The notes: generated from the letters alone by a model not told the origin. DNA of 64,000 nt from Streptomyces pluripotens (GCF_000802245.2 NZ_CP021080.1:1054001-1118000), one strand, 5' to 3'. Shown: positions 34,839 to 46,035, counted from the first letter of the stretch. Program-made: numbers and translations.

Positions 34839-35384
34839 TCAGTGTCCGTTCTGTGCAAGTCGCAGCAGATGCTCCGCCAGTGCCTGTCCTCCGCTCGGGT
34901 CCCTGCTGATCAGCAGCAGTGTGTCGTCACCGGCGATGGTGCCCAGGATGTCGTGGAGTTCGGCCTGGTCGATGGCCGAGGCGAGGAATTGCGCGGCCCC
35001 GGGCGGAGTGCGCAGGACCACGAGGTTTGCGGAGGCCTCTGCGGAGATCAGCAGCTCCTGGGACAGGCGCCGCATCCGTTCCTCCTTGGCCGACCCTCCC
35101 AGCGGAGCGCGTGGGGTGCGGAAGCCCCCCTCACTCGGCACGGCGTAGATCAGGTCGCCGTCGGTGTTGCGGATCTTCACCGCATTCAGCTCGTCGAGAT
35201 CCCTGGACAGCGTCGCCTGGGTGACGCTCAACCCGTCGTCGGCCAGCAGCTTCGCCAGCTGGCTCTGCGACCGCACCGGCTGCCGGTTGAGGATGTCCAC
35301 GATCCGGCGGTGCCGAGCGGTGCGGGTCTGCGGCACGGCGGGCCCGGCGCCCGCCCCCTGCTCGTGGTCCTGCGCCTGGCTCAT
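34839..35384 (-). CDS. argR: Arginine repressor
   Basis: A 181-residue regulator. The N-terminal winged helix ([20 protein letters not shown] ... [20 protein letters not shown]) binds ARG boxes; the C-terminal core with [15 protein letters not shown] binds arginine and makes the hexamer. It is the last gene of argC-J-B-D-R, 7 bases after argD. The operator at 39801-39829 and the site at 26449-26474 are probable targets. Confidence 0.96.
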   Translation of the reverse strand: MSQAQDHEQGAGAGPAVPQTRTARHRRIVDILNRQPVRSQSQLAKLLADDGLSVTQATLSRDLDELNAVKIRNTDGDLIYAVPSEGGFRTPRAPLGGSAKEERMRRLSQELLISAEASANLVVLRTPPGAAQFLASAIDQAELHDILGTIAGDDTLLLISRDPSGGQALAEHLLRLAQNGH

Positions 35385-35391
35385 CGTCGTC

Positions 35392-36597
35392 TCATTCTCC
35401 GGATCGTCCGTCCCCGGTCATCGGGTTCGCTGCGTCGAGGATGCCGGGCAGCGCCTGGAGGAAGGCGTCCACCTCGTCGTCGCGGAGGTTCAACGGTGGC
35501 ATGAGCCGTACGACGTCGGGAGTGGGCGCGTTCACCAGGAACCCGGACTCCTGGGCCACCTGCCGTACCTGCGGTGCGTGCGGCCCGGAGAGCACGATAC
35601 CCAGGAGCAAGCCCGCGCCCCGGACGTAATCGATCAGCGGGTGGGCCAGCGCCTCGATTCCCTCGCGCAACGCGCTGCTCTGCCGCTTGACGTTCTCCAG
35701 CAGTCCCTCGGCGGCGATGGTGTCGAGAACGGCGAGTCCGGCCGCACAGGAGACCGGGTTGCCGCCGAAGGTGCTGCCGTGGTGGCCGGGCTGGAGCAGT
35801 TCGGCAGCACGGCCGAAGGCGATGGTGGCGCCGAGCGGCAGCCCGCCGCCGAGCTGTTTGGCCAGGGTGACGATGTCGGGCAGCACGCCCTCGTGGGCTT
35901 GGTACCCGAACCAGGTCCCGGTGCGGCCGATCCCGGTCTGTACCTCGTCGAGCACCAACAGGGCGCCGGAGGCGGCAGTGATCGCGCGGGCCGCCTTGAG
36001 ATAGCCGGGCGGGGGCACCACGACCCCGTTCTCCCCCTGGATGGGTTCGATGATGACGAGAGCCGTCTCCCCGGTCACCGCGGCGGCGAGCGCCTGGGCG
36101 TCGCCGTAGGGGACGTGGGTGACGTCGCCGGGCAACGGCCGGAAGGGTTCCTGCTTGGCGGGCTGACCGGTGAGCGCGAGGGCGCCCATCGTACGGCCGT
36201 GGAAACCGCCCTGGGTCGCGACCAGGTGGGTCCGCCCGGTCAGCCGGCCGATCTTGAAGGCGGCCTCGTTGGCCTCCGCGCCGGAGTTGCAGAAGAAGAC
36301 CCTTCCCTCGCGGCCGAAGAGTTGCAGGAGCCGTTCGGCGAGGGCGACGGTGGGCTCGGCCATGAAGAAGTTGGAGATGTGGCCGAGCGAGGCGATCTGC
36401 CCGCCGACGGCTGCCACGACCGCCGGGTGGGCGTGTCCGAGGGCGTTGGTGGCGATGCCGCCGACGAAGTCGAGGTACTGACGGTCCTCGGTGTCCCACA
36501 CCTTCGTGCCGGAGCCGCGCACCAAGGGCAGCAGCGGGGTGCCGTAGTTGTTCATGAGCGCGCCCTGCCAGCGCGCGGTCAGATCCTGGTTGCTCAT
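35392..36597 (-). CDS. argD: Acetylornithine aminotransferase
   Basis: A 401-residue PLP-dependent class III aminotransferase. The PLP region has [11 protein letters not shown] and the lysine in [33 protein letters not shown] is the class III N-terminal mark. It makes N-acetylornithine. ATG 36597 overlaps the argB stop by four bases (ATGA). Confidence 0.96.
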   Translation of the reverse strand: MSNQDLTARWQGALMNNYGTPLLPLVRGSGTKVWDTEDRQYLDFVGGIATNALGHAHPAVVAAVGGQIASLGHISNFFMAEPTVALAERLLQLFGREGRVFFCNSGAEANEAAFKIGRLTGRTHLVATQGGFHGRTMGALALTGQPAKQEPFRPLPGDVTHVPYGDAQALAAAVTGETALVIIEPIQGENGVVVPPPGYLKAARAITAASGALLVLDEVQTGIGRTGTWFGYQAHEGVLPDIVTLAKQLGGGLPLGATIAFGRAAELLQPGHHGSTFGGNPVSCAAGLAVLDTIAAEGLLENVKRQSSALREGIEALAHPLIDYVRGAGLLLGIVLSGPHAPQVRQVAQESGFLVNAPTPDVVRLMPPLNLRDDEVDAFLQALPGILDAANPMTGDGRSGE

Positions 36598-37514
36598 GAC
36601 TCCCCCTGTCCGTCCGGCACGACCATGGTGCCGATGCCCTCGTCGGTAAAGATCTCCAGCAGGATCGAGTGCGGCACCCGGCCGTCGATGACGCGTGCAG
36701 TGTGCACGCCGTTGCACACCGCGTACAGGCAGCCCTCCATCTTGGGCACCATGCCGGAGCTCAGCTCCGGCAACAGCTTCTCCAACTCGGACGCGGTGAG
36801 CCGGCTGATCACCTCGTCGGAGTCCGGCCAGTCCTCGTAGAGACCTTCCACGTCGGTGAGGACCATGAGGGTCTCGGCGCCCAGTGCCGCGGCGAGTGCG
36901 GCGGCGGCCGTGTCCGCGTTGACGTTGTAGACGTGTCCGTCGTCCTCGCTGCGGGCGATGGAGGAGACGACCGGGATGCGGCCGTCGGCGAGCAGGGCCT
37001 CGATCGCGCCCGTGTCGATTCCGGTGATCTCACCGACCCGCCCGATGTCGACCAGCTCACCGTCGATCTCGGGCTGGTGCTTGGTGGCGGTGATGGTGTG
37101 CGCGTCCTCGCCGGTCAGGCCGACGGCCAGCGGACCGTGTTGGTTGAGCAGTCCGACCAGCTCGCGCTGCACCTGTCCGGCCAGCACCATCCGCACGACG
37201 TCCATGGCGTCCTCGGTGGTGACACGCAGGCCCGCCTTGAACTCGCTGACGATGCCGTGACGGTCGAGTGCCGCGCTGATCTGCGGGCCGCCGCCGTGCA
37301 CCACAACGGGTTTGAGGCCGGCATGGCGGAGGAAGACGACGTCCTGGGCGAAGGCGGCCTTGAGGTCCTCGTTCACCATGGCGTTGCCGCCGAACTTGAT
37401 GACGACGATCCTGCCGTGGTGCCGGGTCAGCCAGGGCAGCGCCTCGATGAGGGTCTTGGCCTTGGGCAGGGCGGTGTGTTTCCGCGTCGTGCCGCTTGCG
37501 GTGGAGTCACTCAT
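36594..37514 (-). CDS. argB: N-acetylglutamate kinase
   Basis: A 306-residue amino-acid kinase. VIKFGGNAM and [13 protein letters not shown] bind phosphates; [32 protein letters not shown] is the ATP/substrate core. The C-terminus (GTMVVPDG) is typical. It phosphorylates N-acetylglutamate and is usually arginine-feedback-inhibited. Its ATG overlaps the argJ stop. Confidence 0.96.
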   Translation of the reverse strand: MSDSTASGTTRKHTALPKAKTLIEALPWLTRHHGRIVVIKFGGNAMVNEDLKAAFAQDVVFLRHAGLKPVVVHGGGPQISAALDRHGIVSEFKAGLRVTTEDAMDVVRMVLAGQVQRELVGLLNQHGPLAVGLTGEDAHTITATKHQPEIDGELVDIGRVGEITGIDTGAIEALLADGRIPVVSSIARSEDDGHVYNVNADTAAAALAAALGAETLMVLTDVEGLYEDWPDSDEVISRLTASELEKLLPELSSGMVPKMEGCLYAVCNGVHTARVIDGRVPHSILLEIFTDEGIGTMVVPDGQGES

Positions 37515-38662
37515 GAGGAGTAGGCGCTGTTCTCGTGTACGTAGTCGGCGGTCAGGTCATTGGTCCAGATCGTGGCGGTCTCGGAGCCTGCGGCGAGGTC
37601 GGCGACGATGTGCACCTCGCGGTAGCGCATGTCGACCAGTTCGCGGTTCTCGCCGACGGAGCCGTTCTTGCACACCCAGACGCCGTTGATGGCGACGTTG
37701 AGTTCATCGGGATCGAAGGCCGCCGTGGTGGTACCGATCGCCGAAAGCACCCGACCCCAGTTGGGGTCCTCTCCGTGGATCGCGCACTTGAGGAGGTTGT
37801 TCCGGGCGATGGAGCGGCCCACCTCCACGGCGTCCTGCTCGGTCGCGGCGCCCACCACCTCGACCTTGATGTCCTTGCTGGCGCCCTCGGCGTCGCCGAT
37901 GAGCTGGCGGCCGAGGTCGTCGCAGACCTGCCGTACCGCCTCGGCGAATTCGGCGTACTCGGGAGTGGTGCCGGAGGCGCCGGAGGCGAGCAGCAGGACG
38001 GTGTCGTTGGTGGACATGCACCCGTCGGAGTCGACCCGGTCGAAGGTGACCTTGGTGGCGGCACGCAGGGCCTTGTCCAGCGCCTCACCGCCGAGATCGG
38101 CGTCGGTGGTGAGCACCACCAACATGGTGGCGAGGCCGGGGGCCAGCATGCCGGCACCCTTGGCCATGCCACCGACGGTCCAGCCGCCCCTGGTGACGAC
38201 GGACGTCTTGTGCACGGTGTCGGTGGTCTTGATGGCGATGGCGGCCTTCTCACCGCCGTGCTCGGACAACTGGGCGGCAGCCGTCTCGATGCCTGGCAAC
38301 ACCTTGTCCATCGGCAGCAGCACGCCGATGAGGCCGGTGGAACAGACGGCGACCTCAATGGCGCCGCGGCCCAACACCTCGGCCACCTTCTCGGCCGTGC
38401 CGTGGGTGTCCTGGAAACCCTTGGGGCCGGTACAAGCGTTGGCACCGCCGGAGTTGAGGACGACGGCCGAGACCTGTCCGCTCTTGAGGACCTGCTCTGA
38501 CCACAGCACGGGCGCGGCCTTCACACGGTTGGCGGTGAAGACGCCCGCGGCGGCACGGCGGGGCCCGTTGTTGACCACGAGGGCCAGATCGGGGTTGCCG
38601 CTCTCCTTGATCCCGGCGGCGATGCCCGCCGCCGCGAATCCCTTGGCTGCCGTGACGCTCAC
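37511..38662 (-). CDS. argJ: Glutamate N-acetyltransferase (ornithine acetyltransferase)
   Basis: A 383-residue ArgJ. It recycles the acetyl group from N-acetylornithine to glutamate. The autocleavage/nucleophile site is the Thr in [13 protein letters not shown]. Other family marks are [14 protein letters not shown] and [14 protein letters not shown] 38662 has GAGGAGATGCA upstream. It follows argC by 85 bases. Confidence 0.95.
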   Translation of the reverse strand: MSVTAAKGFAAAGIAAGIKESGNPDLALVVNNGPRRAAAGVFTANRVKAAPVLWSEQVLKSGQVSAVVLNSGGANACTGPKGFQDTHGTAEKVAEVLGRGAIEVAVCSTGLIGVLLPMDKVLPGIETAAAQLSEHGGEKAAIAIKTTDTVHKTSVVTRGGWTVGGMAKGAGMLAPGLATMLVVLTTDADLGGEALDKALRAATKVTFDRVDSDGCMSTNDTVLLLASGASGTTPEYAEFAEAVRQVCDDLGRQLIGDAEGASKDIKVEVVGAATEQDAVEVGRSIARNNLLKCAIHGEDPNWGRVLSAIGTTTAAFDPDELNVAINGVWVCKNGSVGENRELVDMRYREVHIVADLAAGSETATIWTNDLTADYVHENSAYSS

Positions 38663-38747
38663 TGCATCTCCTCGTTCGTGTCTCCGCACCCGCCACACAG
38701 CGGTGCGGCCATCGTCGTCTGCGGCCCGGCGGCTGCACGTGCCCCGC

Positions 38748-39829
<1,082 letters not shown>

Positions 39830-40042
39830 TGCACTCTCGACCGCCGCCGGGCCGTGTGTGGCGGCGCGTCCGAGTTGGCGACCGTGCATCCCCGGTGGCC
39901 GCCTTGGGGCTCAGCTGGTTCCACCACCTTGGTTCGCACCGTTGCGCTACGAGCCGGCACCGCCCGCCTGGTCCCCATGGGTGCACCGGTCGGCTTCGCC
40001 CGTTCCTCGAACGCGCGTGCGCAGCGTCCGTATGCTTCGGGC

Positions 40043-40876
40043 ATGAGACTCTTCCGGTCACGCGGTCGAAACCACGCCGGGCAGACGACGGAGTTCCCCT
40101 TGGCCAAGGCCATGGCCCTGTTCAAGGCCGGGCGCTACGCCGAGGCGGAGGCCGAGGCTCTCGTCCAGGCCGCGGACCCGTTCCGGCGGTCCGACAACAG
40201 AATCGCACCGCTGGCGCTGAGCCTCGCCGCGATGGCGACGAATGCCCAGGGCCGCTACACCGAGGCCCTCGCCGCATACGACTCGCTGCTTCCCGTCTTC
40301 GGCACCACCTTCGGCGCCGAACACTGGCAGACCCTGAAACTGCGTTCGGACCGCGCCCAGACGCTGACTGCCCTGGACCGGCACGCCGAATGCGCGGCGG
40401 AGTGCGAGGCCGTTGCCCGTGCCGCAGCCCGCGGCACGGACCCGCAGATGCCGCTCATTGCAGCGGCCGCCCGCAACGGGCAGGTCTACGCCCTCAACAC
40501 CCAGGGCCGTCAGCTGGAGGCCGAGCAGCTTGCCCGCGAGGCGCTCGCCGACCCTCCTGCAAGAGACCGGCTCACCTTGGTCCTTCGGCTCGGTCTGGCC
40601 CGCAGCCTCAACGGCCAGGAACGCTACGAGGAGGCCCTCGCCGAGGCGGAGCGTGCCGAAGAGCTGCACCGCGGCATGTCCGAGGAACAGCGCGGCCCGG
40701 AGACCGGCGCCGTCGAGCTGTCCTTGGCCACGGCCCTGCTGGGACTGGGCCGTGGTGCCGAGGCCCGCTCCCGGGCCTCGGCCGCCCATGACGCCTGCCT
40801 GGCCGCCTTCGGCCAGGACCACTACCGCACCGTCGAGGCGCGGGCGTTGCTCGACCGCATCGCCGACGGCGCGTGA
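40043..40876 (+). CDS. TPR-repeat protein
   Basis: A 277-residue, helical, Ala/Glu/Arg-rich protein. Helix pairs of TPR type recur (AMALFKAGRYAEAEAEALV, AMATNAQGRYTEALAAYDSLL, SLNGQERYEEALAEAERAEEL). No enzymatic domain. TATGCT lies six bases before the ATG, suggesting a leaderless message. Role unknown; probably a protein-protein scaffold. Confidence 0.75.
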   Translation: MRLFRSRGRNHAGQTTEFPLAKAMALFKAGRYAEAEAEALVQAADPFRRSDNRIAPLALSLAAMATNAQGRYTEALAAYDSLLPVFGTTFGAEHWQTLKLRSDRAQTLTALDRHAECAAECEAVARAAARGTDPQMPLIAAAARNGQVYALNTQGRQLEAEQLAREALADPPARDRLTLVLRLGLARSLNGQERYEEALAEAERAEELHRGMSEEQRGPETGAVELSLATALLGLGRGAEARSRASAAHDACLAAFGQDHYRTVEARALLDRIADGA

Positions 40877-40971
40877 CCGGACGCGCTGTGCCGCACCGGC
40901 TCAGCGGGAGACCGGAGTGCGCTGCGGTGGGGTGTTCCCGCCGGCCCGTCAGGCCGACCGGCGTGCTCGGG

Positions 40972-41334
40972 TCACCGCACCATGATGCGCCGGGAGAGCA
41001 CGAAGGTCACCGGGATGGCGGCGGCGGAGGCGGCGAGTGGGGCAAGGCGGCTCCCCGCGTGCAGGACGTCCACGATCACGTACACACCGGTGGTGGTGAC
41101 CAGGAAGTTGGTGACGTTCGTCAGCGGGAACAGCAGGAATTTCCGCCAGGTCGGCCGTGTCCGGTAGGTGAAGCGGGCGTTGAGGAAAAAGGATCCGACC
41201 ATACTGAGCAGGAATGCCAGGGCATGCGCGCCCAGGTAGGGCAGCCAGTCGAGGAAAAGTAGATAAAGACCGTAGTAGGTGGCCGTGTTGACGGCGCCGA
41301 CCACGACGAAGGTCAAGATCTGTCTCGAGATCAA
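40972..41334 (-). CDS. GtrA-family membrane protein
   Basis: A 120-residue, four-helix protein: ILTFVVVGAVNTATYYGLYL, LAFLLSMVGSFFLNARFTY, FLLFPLTNVTNFLVTTTGVYV, LAASAAAIPVTFVLSRRI. The VGAVNT and SFFLNARFTY stretches are typical of GtrA/GtcA, thought to flip polyprenyl-phosphate-linked sugars. TTG 41334 overlaps the stop of the glycosyltransferase, so the two are coupled. Confidence 0.85.
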   Translation of the reverse strand: MISRQILTFVVVGAVNTATYYGLYLLFLDWLPYLGAHALAFLLSMVGSFFLNARFTYRTRPTWRKFLLFPLTNVTNFLVTTTGVYVIVDVLHAGSRLAPLAASAAAIPVTFVLSRRIMVR

Positions 41335-42281
41335 GGGATGAGGTCCTTCGTCCGCTCCACATTGGTCGCCTTCACCAGGAAGTGCGGACGGCCCTTCACC
41401 TCGTAGTAGATGCGGCCGGTGTACTCCCCGATGACTCCCAGCATGACCATCTGCACTCCGGCGAGGGCGGTCACCGCGGTGATGATCGTCACGTAGCCGG
41501 GGGTCTCGACACCGTTGACGAGAGCGGCGCCCACGATCCAGGCGGTGTAGAGACCCGCGCACAGCAGCAGTCCGGTACCGAGCCAGAGCGCGGCGCGCAG
41601 CGGGCGGTTGTTGAACGACAACAGGCCGTCGAGGCCGTAGTTGAGCAGCCCGCGCAGGTTCCAGGAGCTGCGGCCGGCCTCACGGGCCGCGTTCTCGTAC
41701 TGGAGGGTCGCACTCGGGAATCCCACCCAGGCGAACAGGCCCTTCGAGAAGCGGTTGTACTCGGTGAGGGTGAGCACGGCGTCGACGACACGGCGCGACA
41801 ACAACCGGAAGTCGCCTACGCCGTCGATGAGTTCGACATCGACCAAGCGGTTGACGAGCCGGTAGTACAGGCGCGCGGTGAGCGTACGGGTCAGGCGGTC
41901 ACCGGTGCGGGTCCGCCTGGCGACGACCTGGTCGTGGCCCTGCTCGCACAGCTCCACCATGCGCTTGATCAGGGCCGGCGGATGCTGCAGGTCGGCGTCC
42001 ATGACGACCACCGATTCACCCGAGGCGTGCCTCAGCCCCGCGAGCAGGGCCGCCTCCTTGCCGAAGTTGCGGCTGAAGGAGACGTACCGCAGGCGCGAGT
42101 CGCGTTCGGCCAGGCTTTCGAGCACGGCGAGAGTACGGTCACGGCTGCCGTCGTCCACGTACACGAACTCCATGTCGTGGCCGAGCGGCAGCAGCTCCTC
42201 CGCGACCCGCTGGATCTCCTCATGGAAGCGTTCCACGACGTCTTCCTCGTTGTAGCAGGGCGCGACGATCGATATCAGCAT
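41331..42281 (-). CDS. Polyprenyl-phosphate glycosyltransferase (GT2, GtrB/CsbB-like)
   Basis: A 316-residue GT-A enzyme. ISIVAPCYNEEDVVERF, VYVDDGSRDRTL and MDADLQHPP (DxD) are the GT2 marks; KEAALLAGLRHASG and DFRLLSRRVVDAV are typical of dolichyl-/undecaprenyl-phosphate sugar synthases. Two C-terminal helices anchor it. It would charge undecaprenyl phosphate with a sugar for the GtrA and YfhO partners on each side. Confidence 0.9.
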   Translation of the reverse strand: MLISIVAPCYNEEDVVERFHEEIQRVAEELLPLGHDMEFVYVDDGSRDRTLAVLESLAERDSRLRYVSFSRNFGKEAALLAGLRHASGESVVVMDADLQHPPALIKRMVELCEQGHDQVVARRTRTGDRLTRTLTARLYYRLVNRLVDVELIDGVGDFRLLSRRVVDAVLTLTEYNRFSKGLFAWVGFPSATLQYENAAREAGRSSWNLRGLLNYGLDGLLSFNNRPLRAALWLGTGLLLCAGLYTAWIVGAALVNGVETPGYVTIITAVTALAGVQMVMLGVIGEYTGRIYYEVKGRPHFLVKATNVERTKDLIP

Positions 42282-42303
42282 GGTGGTGGCCCCCAGGGCG
42301 CGG

Positions 42304-44877
42304 TCAGTGGGCGGTGGGCGCGCGCTCACGCGGTGGCGTGGTCGTGGGCTGCGCCGGAGCACGTCGGCGCCGGAGCGCGGCAAAGACGGCGAGCAGCACG
42401 AGGGCGCCGGACGAGGCGACCCCGACGATCCCCCCCAACCGCAGGCCGGGTGGGTGGAAGGTGCAGGTCAGGCTGATCGGGGTACCGGTGAGCGGGACGG
42501 CGATCAGACCGTGGTAGTCCCCTGCCGGGCGGGCGCGGCCATTGTCCGTGGCGCAGCGCCAACCCGCGATGCGGGGGGCAGCGACGACCGCGATGCCCCG
42601 GCTGCCGGCCGGCAGCCGGGCCCGTACCGTGCCGTCGGAGACAGTCACGTCGGTGGCGCCGGTGGCCTTCAGACGGGCGGCGACCGTGCGCAACCGCCCG
42701 GTGTGCAGACAGCCGACGGCGCCGGCCGGAATGCGCCCGGGGCGGTCTGGAACCAGCTGGATGCGCAGCCGCCCGGAGGCCGGGGCCCGGCCGAGGGGTT
42801 CCATGGCGGCGCGGTTGCGCGGGTATGCGGACCGGAACCGGGCGGCGGGGGCACCAGTGCCGGCGAGCCGCGCGGTTCCGGAGTAGTACGGGGCCCACAG
42901 GTGCACCTGGGTCCCGGCCGGGCAGTGGGCGGTGAGCACCGGTCGTGCCGCCGCGGTCCCCGGGCCGACCCGACCGGCTCCAGCAGGGTTACCGGTGTCG
43001 TCGAGCACGGTGACCCGGGGCACGGTGTAGACCCGGCTGCCCAGCAGCAGTTCCTGGTTGCGGTACGGCGACGGGCCGAAGGCCCCGCTGCCGGGCCGGG
43101 CCCGGACCGTGACCAGTGGGGGCACGTCCCGTCTGGTGACGGTCACCGGCCCGCCGTGCTGTGGCAGCCACTTCTGGTGCGGGTCAGGCGGCGAGTGCAC
43201 CCGGGCTCCGACGGAGAAGACCACGTCCGTGACGGCGTTGTCCAGGCTCTGCAGATTCCGGCCACGCGAGGTCCAGCCGCCACCGAGGGCGGTGAGGGTG
43301 CGGCTGAGAACGTCCGACGTCAAGCTGCTGTAGTACTGGGCACCCTGGCCACCCACCAGCATCGGGTCGTTGCCGACGGTTTGTTCCCGGCCTGGTTCGG
43401 TGCGGTACGCGGGCCAGCCGTCGGCCCCGGCGATCGCCCTCGCCTGCCGCTCCTGCCGCTGCCCCCAGGGCGCGTAGTCGTCCAGGTGCCGCAGGCGCAT
43501 CCGCGTGGCCGCGGCGGAGGTGGCGGCGGTCTCCCCGAACTGTGCGCCGAGCAGGAGTACGGCGGCCAACCCGACCAGCCCCGCGCGCCGACCGGCCCGT
43601 CCCAGCAGGACGAGACCGCCCAGGGCTCCCGCGACGGCGAACAGCAGCACGGGCCAGGTGTACGGCCGCACCAGCTCGCTGCGGCTCGCGAGAGCGGCGG
43701 TCAGGGCGAGCAGAGTGGTCCCGGCGGCGAGGGCGAGTCGGTCGGGTGGACCGTACGCCAGGGCGTGCCAGGCGGCGACCACCAGCAGCCCGCACAGGAC
43801 GAACGCCTGCCGGTAAGGGCTGCCCTGCGGAGTGGCGAAGGCGTGCCAGACCAGGTGAGTCGGGGCCCACTGCAGCGACAGGGTCACCACCAGCACCAGC
43901 GTGGTCCACCCCACGCGGATCGGGACCGGGACCGCCCGGTGGAAGGGCAGGGTGAGGGCGAGCAGCAGGGCTGCAGTGCCGACGTACAGGGCCGGGGAGC
44001 CGAAGCCGTAGGTCGCGGGCAGCAGGCGGGCCGCCACGTCCGCGACCGGTACCGGGGTGAACTGCCGTACCCGGCCCGGGTAGGCGTGTCTGGTGCCGAA
44101 GTAGATCACCGTCAGGAGCGGGGCGGTCAGACCCACCCCGAGTACGACGGTGAGTACCGCTCGGCCGGCCGCGGCGAACGCCTGCCCCCGCGAGAGGCGG
44201 GCGAGCAGCAGACGCAGCAGCAGGACCAGACCTGCGCCGAGGGTGGCCATGTAGGCGGTGTAGAAGTTGGCGGTCCAGGTGAGGGCGACGACCAGGACGC
44301 CGAGGAGCCGCCGACGTCCGGCGAGCGTCCATTCCCCGACCAGGCACAGCAGGGGCAGGGCGACCAGGCCGTCCAGCCACATCGGGTTGTAGGAGGCGTC
44401 GGCGACGCTCCAGCCGCACAGGGCGTAGGAGACGCCGAGCAGGCCCGCCGCCCACCACCGGCCGGACCGCAGGGTGAGCAACAGCCAAGCCATGGCGGCC
44501 GCGGCCACGCCGGTCTTCAGGACGGTGACGACGTAGACGGCGAGGTCGATCCGGTCCCTGGGGAAGACCGCGACGAGCAGCGCGAACGGACTGCTGAGAT
44601 AGGTGCCCAGATCGGGCAGGAAGCTGGAGCCGTAGCCGGATTGCCAGTTGATGAGCAGTCCGCCGTCGGCTCTGCCGTGCAGCAGGTCCCACAGGTGAGC
44701 GTGGAAGGGCACGTACTGGTTGCCCAGGTCGTTGACGCTGCGGGTGTGGGGGCCGAAGGGGAAGCTGCGCGCGAGGGCGTCGGCCGTGCAGAACACCGCG
44801 ACCGTGGTGGCCGCGGCGAGCAGGGCGGCGCGGCGTACGGACGTGTGCCGCGCACCGGGCGGTGTCGTGCGGTCCAT
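42304..44877 (-). CDS. YfhO-family membrane glycosyltransferase
   Basis: An 857-residue protein with many membrane helices in the N-terminal half and a large extracytoplasmic C-terminal part ending in one more helix (GGIVGVASSGALVLLAVFAAL). YfhO (PF09586) marks: DLGNQYVPFHAHLWDLLHG, YGSSFLPDLGTYLSSPF and WTANFYTAYMATLG. In Bacillus and Listeria, YfhO proteins act as GT-C transferases with CsbB- and GtcA-type partners in teichoic-acid glycosylation; the partners are directly downstream here. First gene of the three, 22 bases before the GT2 gene. Confidence 0.88.
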   Translation of the reverse strand: MDRTTPPGARHTSVRRAALLAAATTVAVFCTADALARSFPFGPHTRSVNDLGNQYVPFHAHLWDLLHGRADGGLLINWQSGYGSSFLPDLGTYLSSPFALLVAVFPRDRIDLAVYVVTVLKTGVAAAAMAWLLLTLRSGRWWAAGLLGVSYALCGWSVADASYNPMWLDGLVALPLLCLVGEWTLAGRRRLLGVLVVALTWTANFYTAYMATLGAGLVLLLRLLLARLSRGQAFAAAGRAVLTVVLGVGLTAPLLTVIYFGTRHAYPGRVRQFTPVPVADVAARLLPATYGFGSPALYVGTAALLLALTLPFHRAVPVPIRVGWTTLVLVVTLSLQWAPTHLVWHAFATPQGSPYRQAFVLCGLLVVAAWHALAYGPPDRLALAAGTTLLALTAALASRSELVRPYTWPVLLFAVAGALGGLVLLGRAGRRAGLVGLAAVLLLGAQFGETAATSAAATRMRLRHLDDYAPWGQRQERQARAIAGADGWPAYRTEPGREQTVGNDPMLVGGQGAQYYSSLTSDVLSRTLTALGGGWTSRGRNLQSLDNAVTDVVFSVGARVHSPPDPHQKWLPQHGGPVTVTRRDVPPLVTVRARPGSGAFGPSPYRNQELLLGSRVYTVPRVTVLDDTGNPAGAGRVGPGTAAARPVLTAHCPAGTQVHLWAPYYSGTARLAGTGAPAARFRSAYPRNRAAMEPLGRAPASGRLRIQLVPDRPGRIPAGAVGCLHTGRLRTVAARLKATGATDVTVSDGTVRARLPAGSRGIAVVAAPRIAGWRCATDNGRARPAGDYHGLIAVPLTGTPISLTCTFHPPGLRLGGIVGVASSGALVLLAVFAALRRRRAPAQPTTTPPRERAPTAH

Positions 44878-45279
44878 TTACCGGAAGGCCCCCAGTGAAT
44901 TCGCACCATTGATTGCGCAGACTTAGACGGGGCGGGTCTCCGAATGGTTGGGCCGCTTCCGGTAATTGAGGTGAAACATTTCGAACGGCGGCCGAAAATT
45001 GTTGATTTCATGACCGCCGGGGAAACTCGGGATTTCGGGAAAGTTATTCCAGAGTGAATCAGCATGGCGAGCCACCCGTACACGGGCCGACCGGACCCGG
45101 TTGCCGCACCTGGTCGTGGAAAGCGGCGGGCACCGTGGAAGCTCGGGAACCAGCGCCCCCGGGGCGGCGCACTCCGCGAGTCTCTCGGCGCGGGTGCCGG
45201 TGAGCCGGAGAGCCGGAGCGGATGAGCGTGGCCGGAGCCGCGGGGTACGGGGACACCGGCGGGCGGGCTCCGGAGGTGT
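44878..45279. other. AT-richer intergenic region upstream of yfhO
   Basis: Bases 44878-45060 are clearly less GC-rich than the rest of the window and must carry the yfhO promoter. Bases 45061-45279 are GC-rich with no gene that I can support. Confidence 0.4.
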
Positions 45280-45310
45280 TTGCCCTGGAGCGCACTCCAG
45301 GGCCTACGGT
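45280..45310 (+). promoter_or_regulatory. MerR-type promoter (19-bp spacer with palindrome)
   Basis: TTGCCC (45280-45285) and TACGGT (45305-45310) are 19 bases apart, longer than normal. The spacer is filled by the palindrome GCCCTGGAG-CGCA-CTCCAGGGC (45282-45303). This is the hallmark of promoters twisted open by MerR-family activators. No merR gene is in the window. Confidence 0.75.
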
Positions 45311-45317
45311 TCCTGCC

Positions 45318-45533
45318 ATGACCGGCGCACAGCCTCTCCCACAGCACCGGGAGGACGCCGGTCGCCGGCACGCGGCGTTTCGCGCGGAGCGGGCAGCAGT
45401 TCGAGCGGGCGCGGGACGAGCGGGCGTGGGACGAGCGGCTCGGCTCGCCGACCGGAGGGCAGTGCTCCGCGCGCACCACGCCGAGCCGGCCAATGCATCC
45501 GGGCACCGCGGCGGAACGGCGGGCGCGCGGTAG
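45318..45533 (+). CDS. Doubtful 71-aa frame downstream of the MerR-type promoter
   Basis: Starts with ATG 45318, eight bases after the -10, so a leaderless start fits. The product is Ala/Arg-rich and low-complexity with no recognisable domain. It may be the scrambled remains of the MerR target gene rather than a working gene. Confidence 0.2.
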   Translation: MTGAQPLPQHREDAGRRHAAFRAERAAVRAGAGRAGVGRAARLADRRAVLRAHHAEPANASGHRGGTAGAR

Positions 45534-45594
45534 GACGGGACCAACCACTTCACACGGCCGCTGCACAAGCACAGGCCGGGAACGGACAAGCTGA

Positions 45595-46035
45595 ATGAAC
45601 GAGAACGCCACCCGTGACGAGCGGTTCGCCCGCGGCCTCGACGTGCTGAGGAGCGTCGACGGCGAGGCGGGGCAGCGGGTCATCGACTCGCTCGCCGACA
45701 TCAGCCCTGAACTGGGGCACCAGATCGTCTCCTGGGGCTTCGGTGAGATCTATGCTCGGCCAGGACTCGCCCCGAGGGACCGCCAGCTGGTGACCCTGGG
45801 CATGCTGACGGCGCTCGGCGGCTGCGAGGCCCAGCTGGAGGTGCATGTCAACGCGGCACTAAACGTGGGTCTCACCCCGGAGCAGATCACGGAGGCACTG
45901 CTGCACTCAGCCGGGTACTGCGGCTTCCCCAGGGCCCTCAACGCCACCTTCGTCGCCAAGAAGGTCTTCGCCGAGCGTGGGTTGCTGCCGGTCGGACAGC
46001 GCCCCGCCGAGGAAGACCCGGGCGCCTCTGCCTGA
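45595..46035 (+). CDS. Carboxymuconolactone decarboxylase (CMD) family protein
   Basis: A 146-residue helical protein with the CMD core: FGEIYARPGLAPRDRQLVTLGMLTALGG, CEAQLEVHVNAALNVGLTPEQITEALLHSAGYCGFPRALNA. It lacks the CxxC of AhpD-type peroxidase partners, so a redox or hydrolase role is uncertain. Related genes are often switched on by MerR-type regulators, which agrees with the promoter at 45280-45310. Confidence 0.82.
   Translation: MNENATRDERFARGLDVLRSVDGEAGQRVIDSLADISPELGHQIVSWGFGEIYARPGLAPRDRQLVTLGMLTALGGCEAQLEVHVNAALNVGLTPEQITEALLHSAGYCGFPRALNATFVAKKVFAERGLLPVGQRPAEEDPGASA

Noticed and set aside
42280..44898. A long plus-strand frame opposite yfhO
   Set aside because: No recognisable motif; its composition is that expected from the reverse complement of the YfhO gene.
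45101..45598. Open frames of up to 165 residues between yfhO and the CMD gene
   Set aside because: Low-complexity Arg/Ala/Gly composition, no ribosome sites and no domains; only the frame behind the MerR-type promoter is kept, at low confidence.
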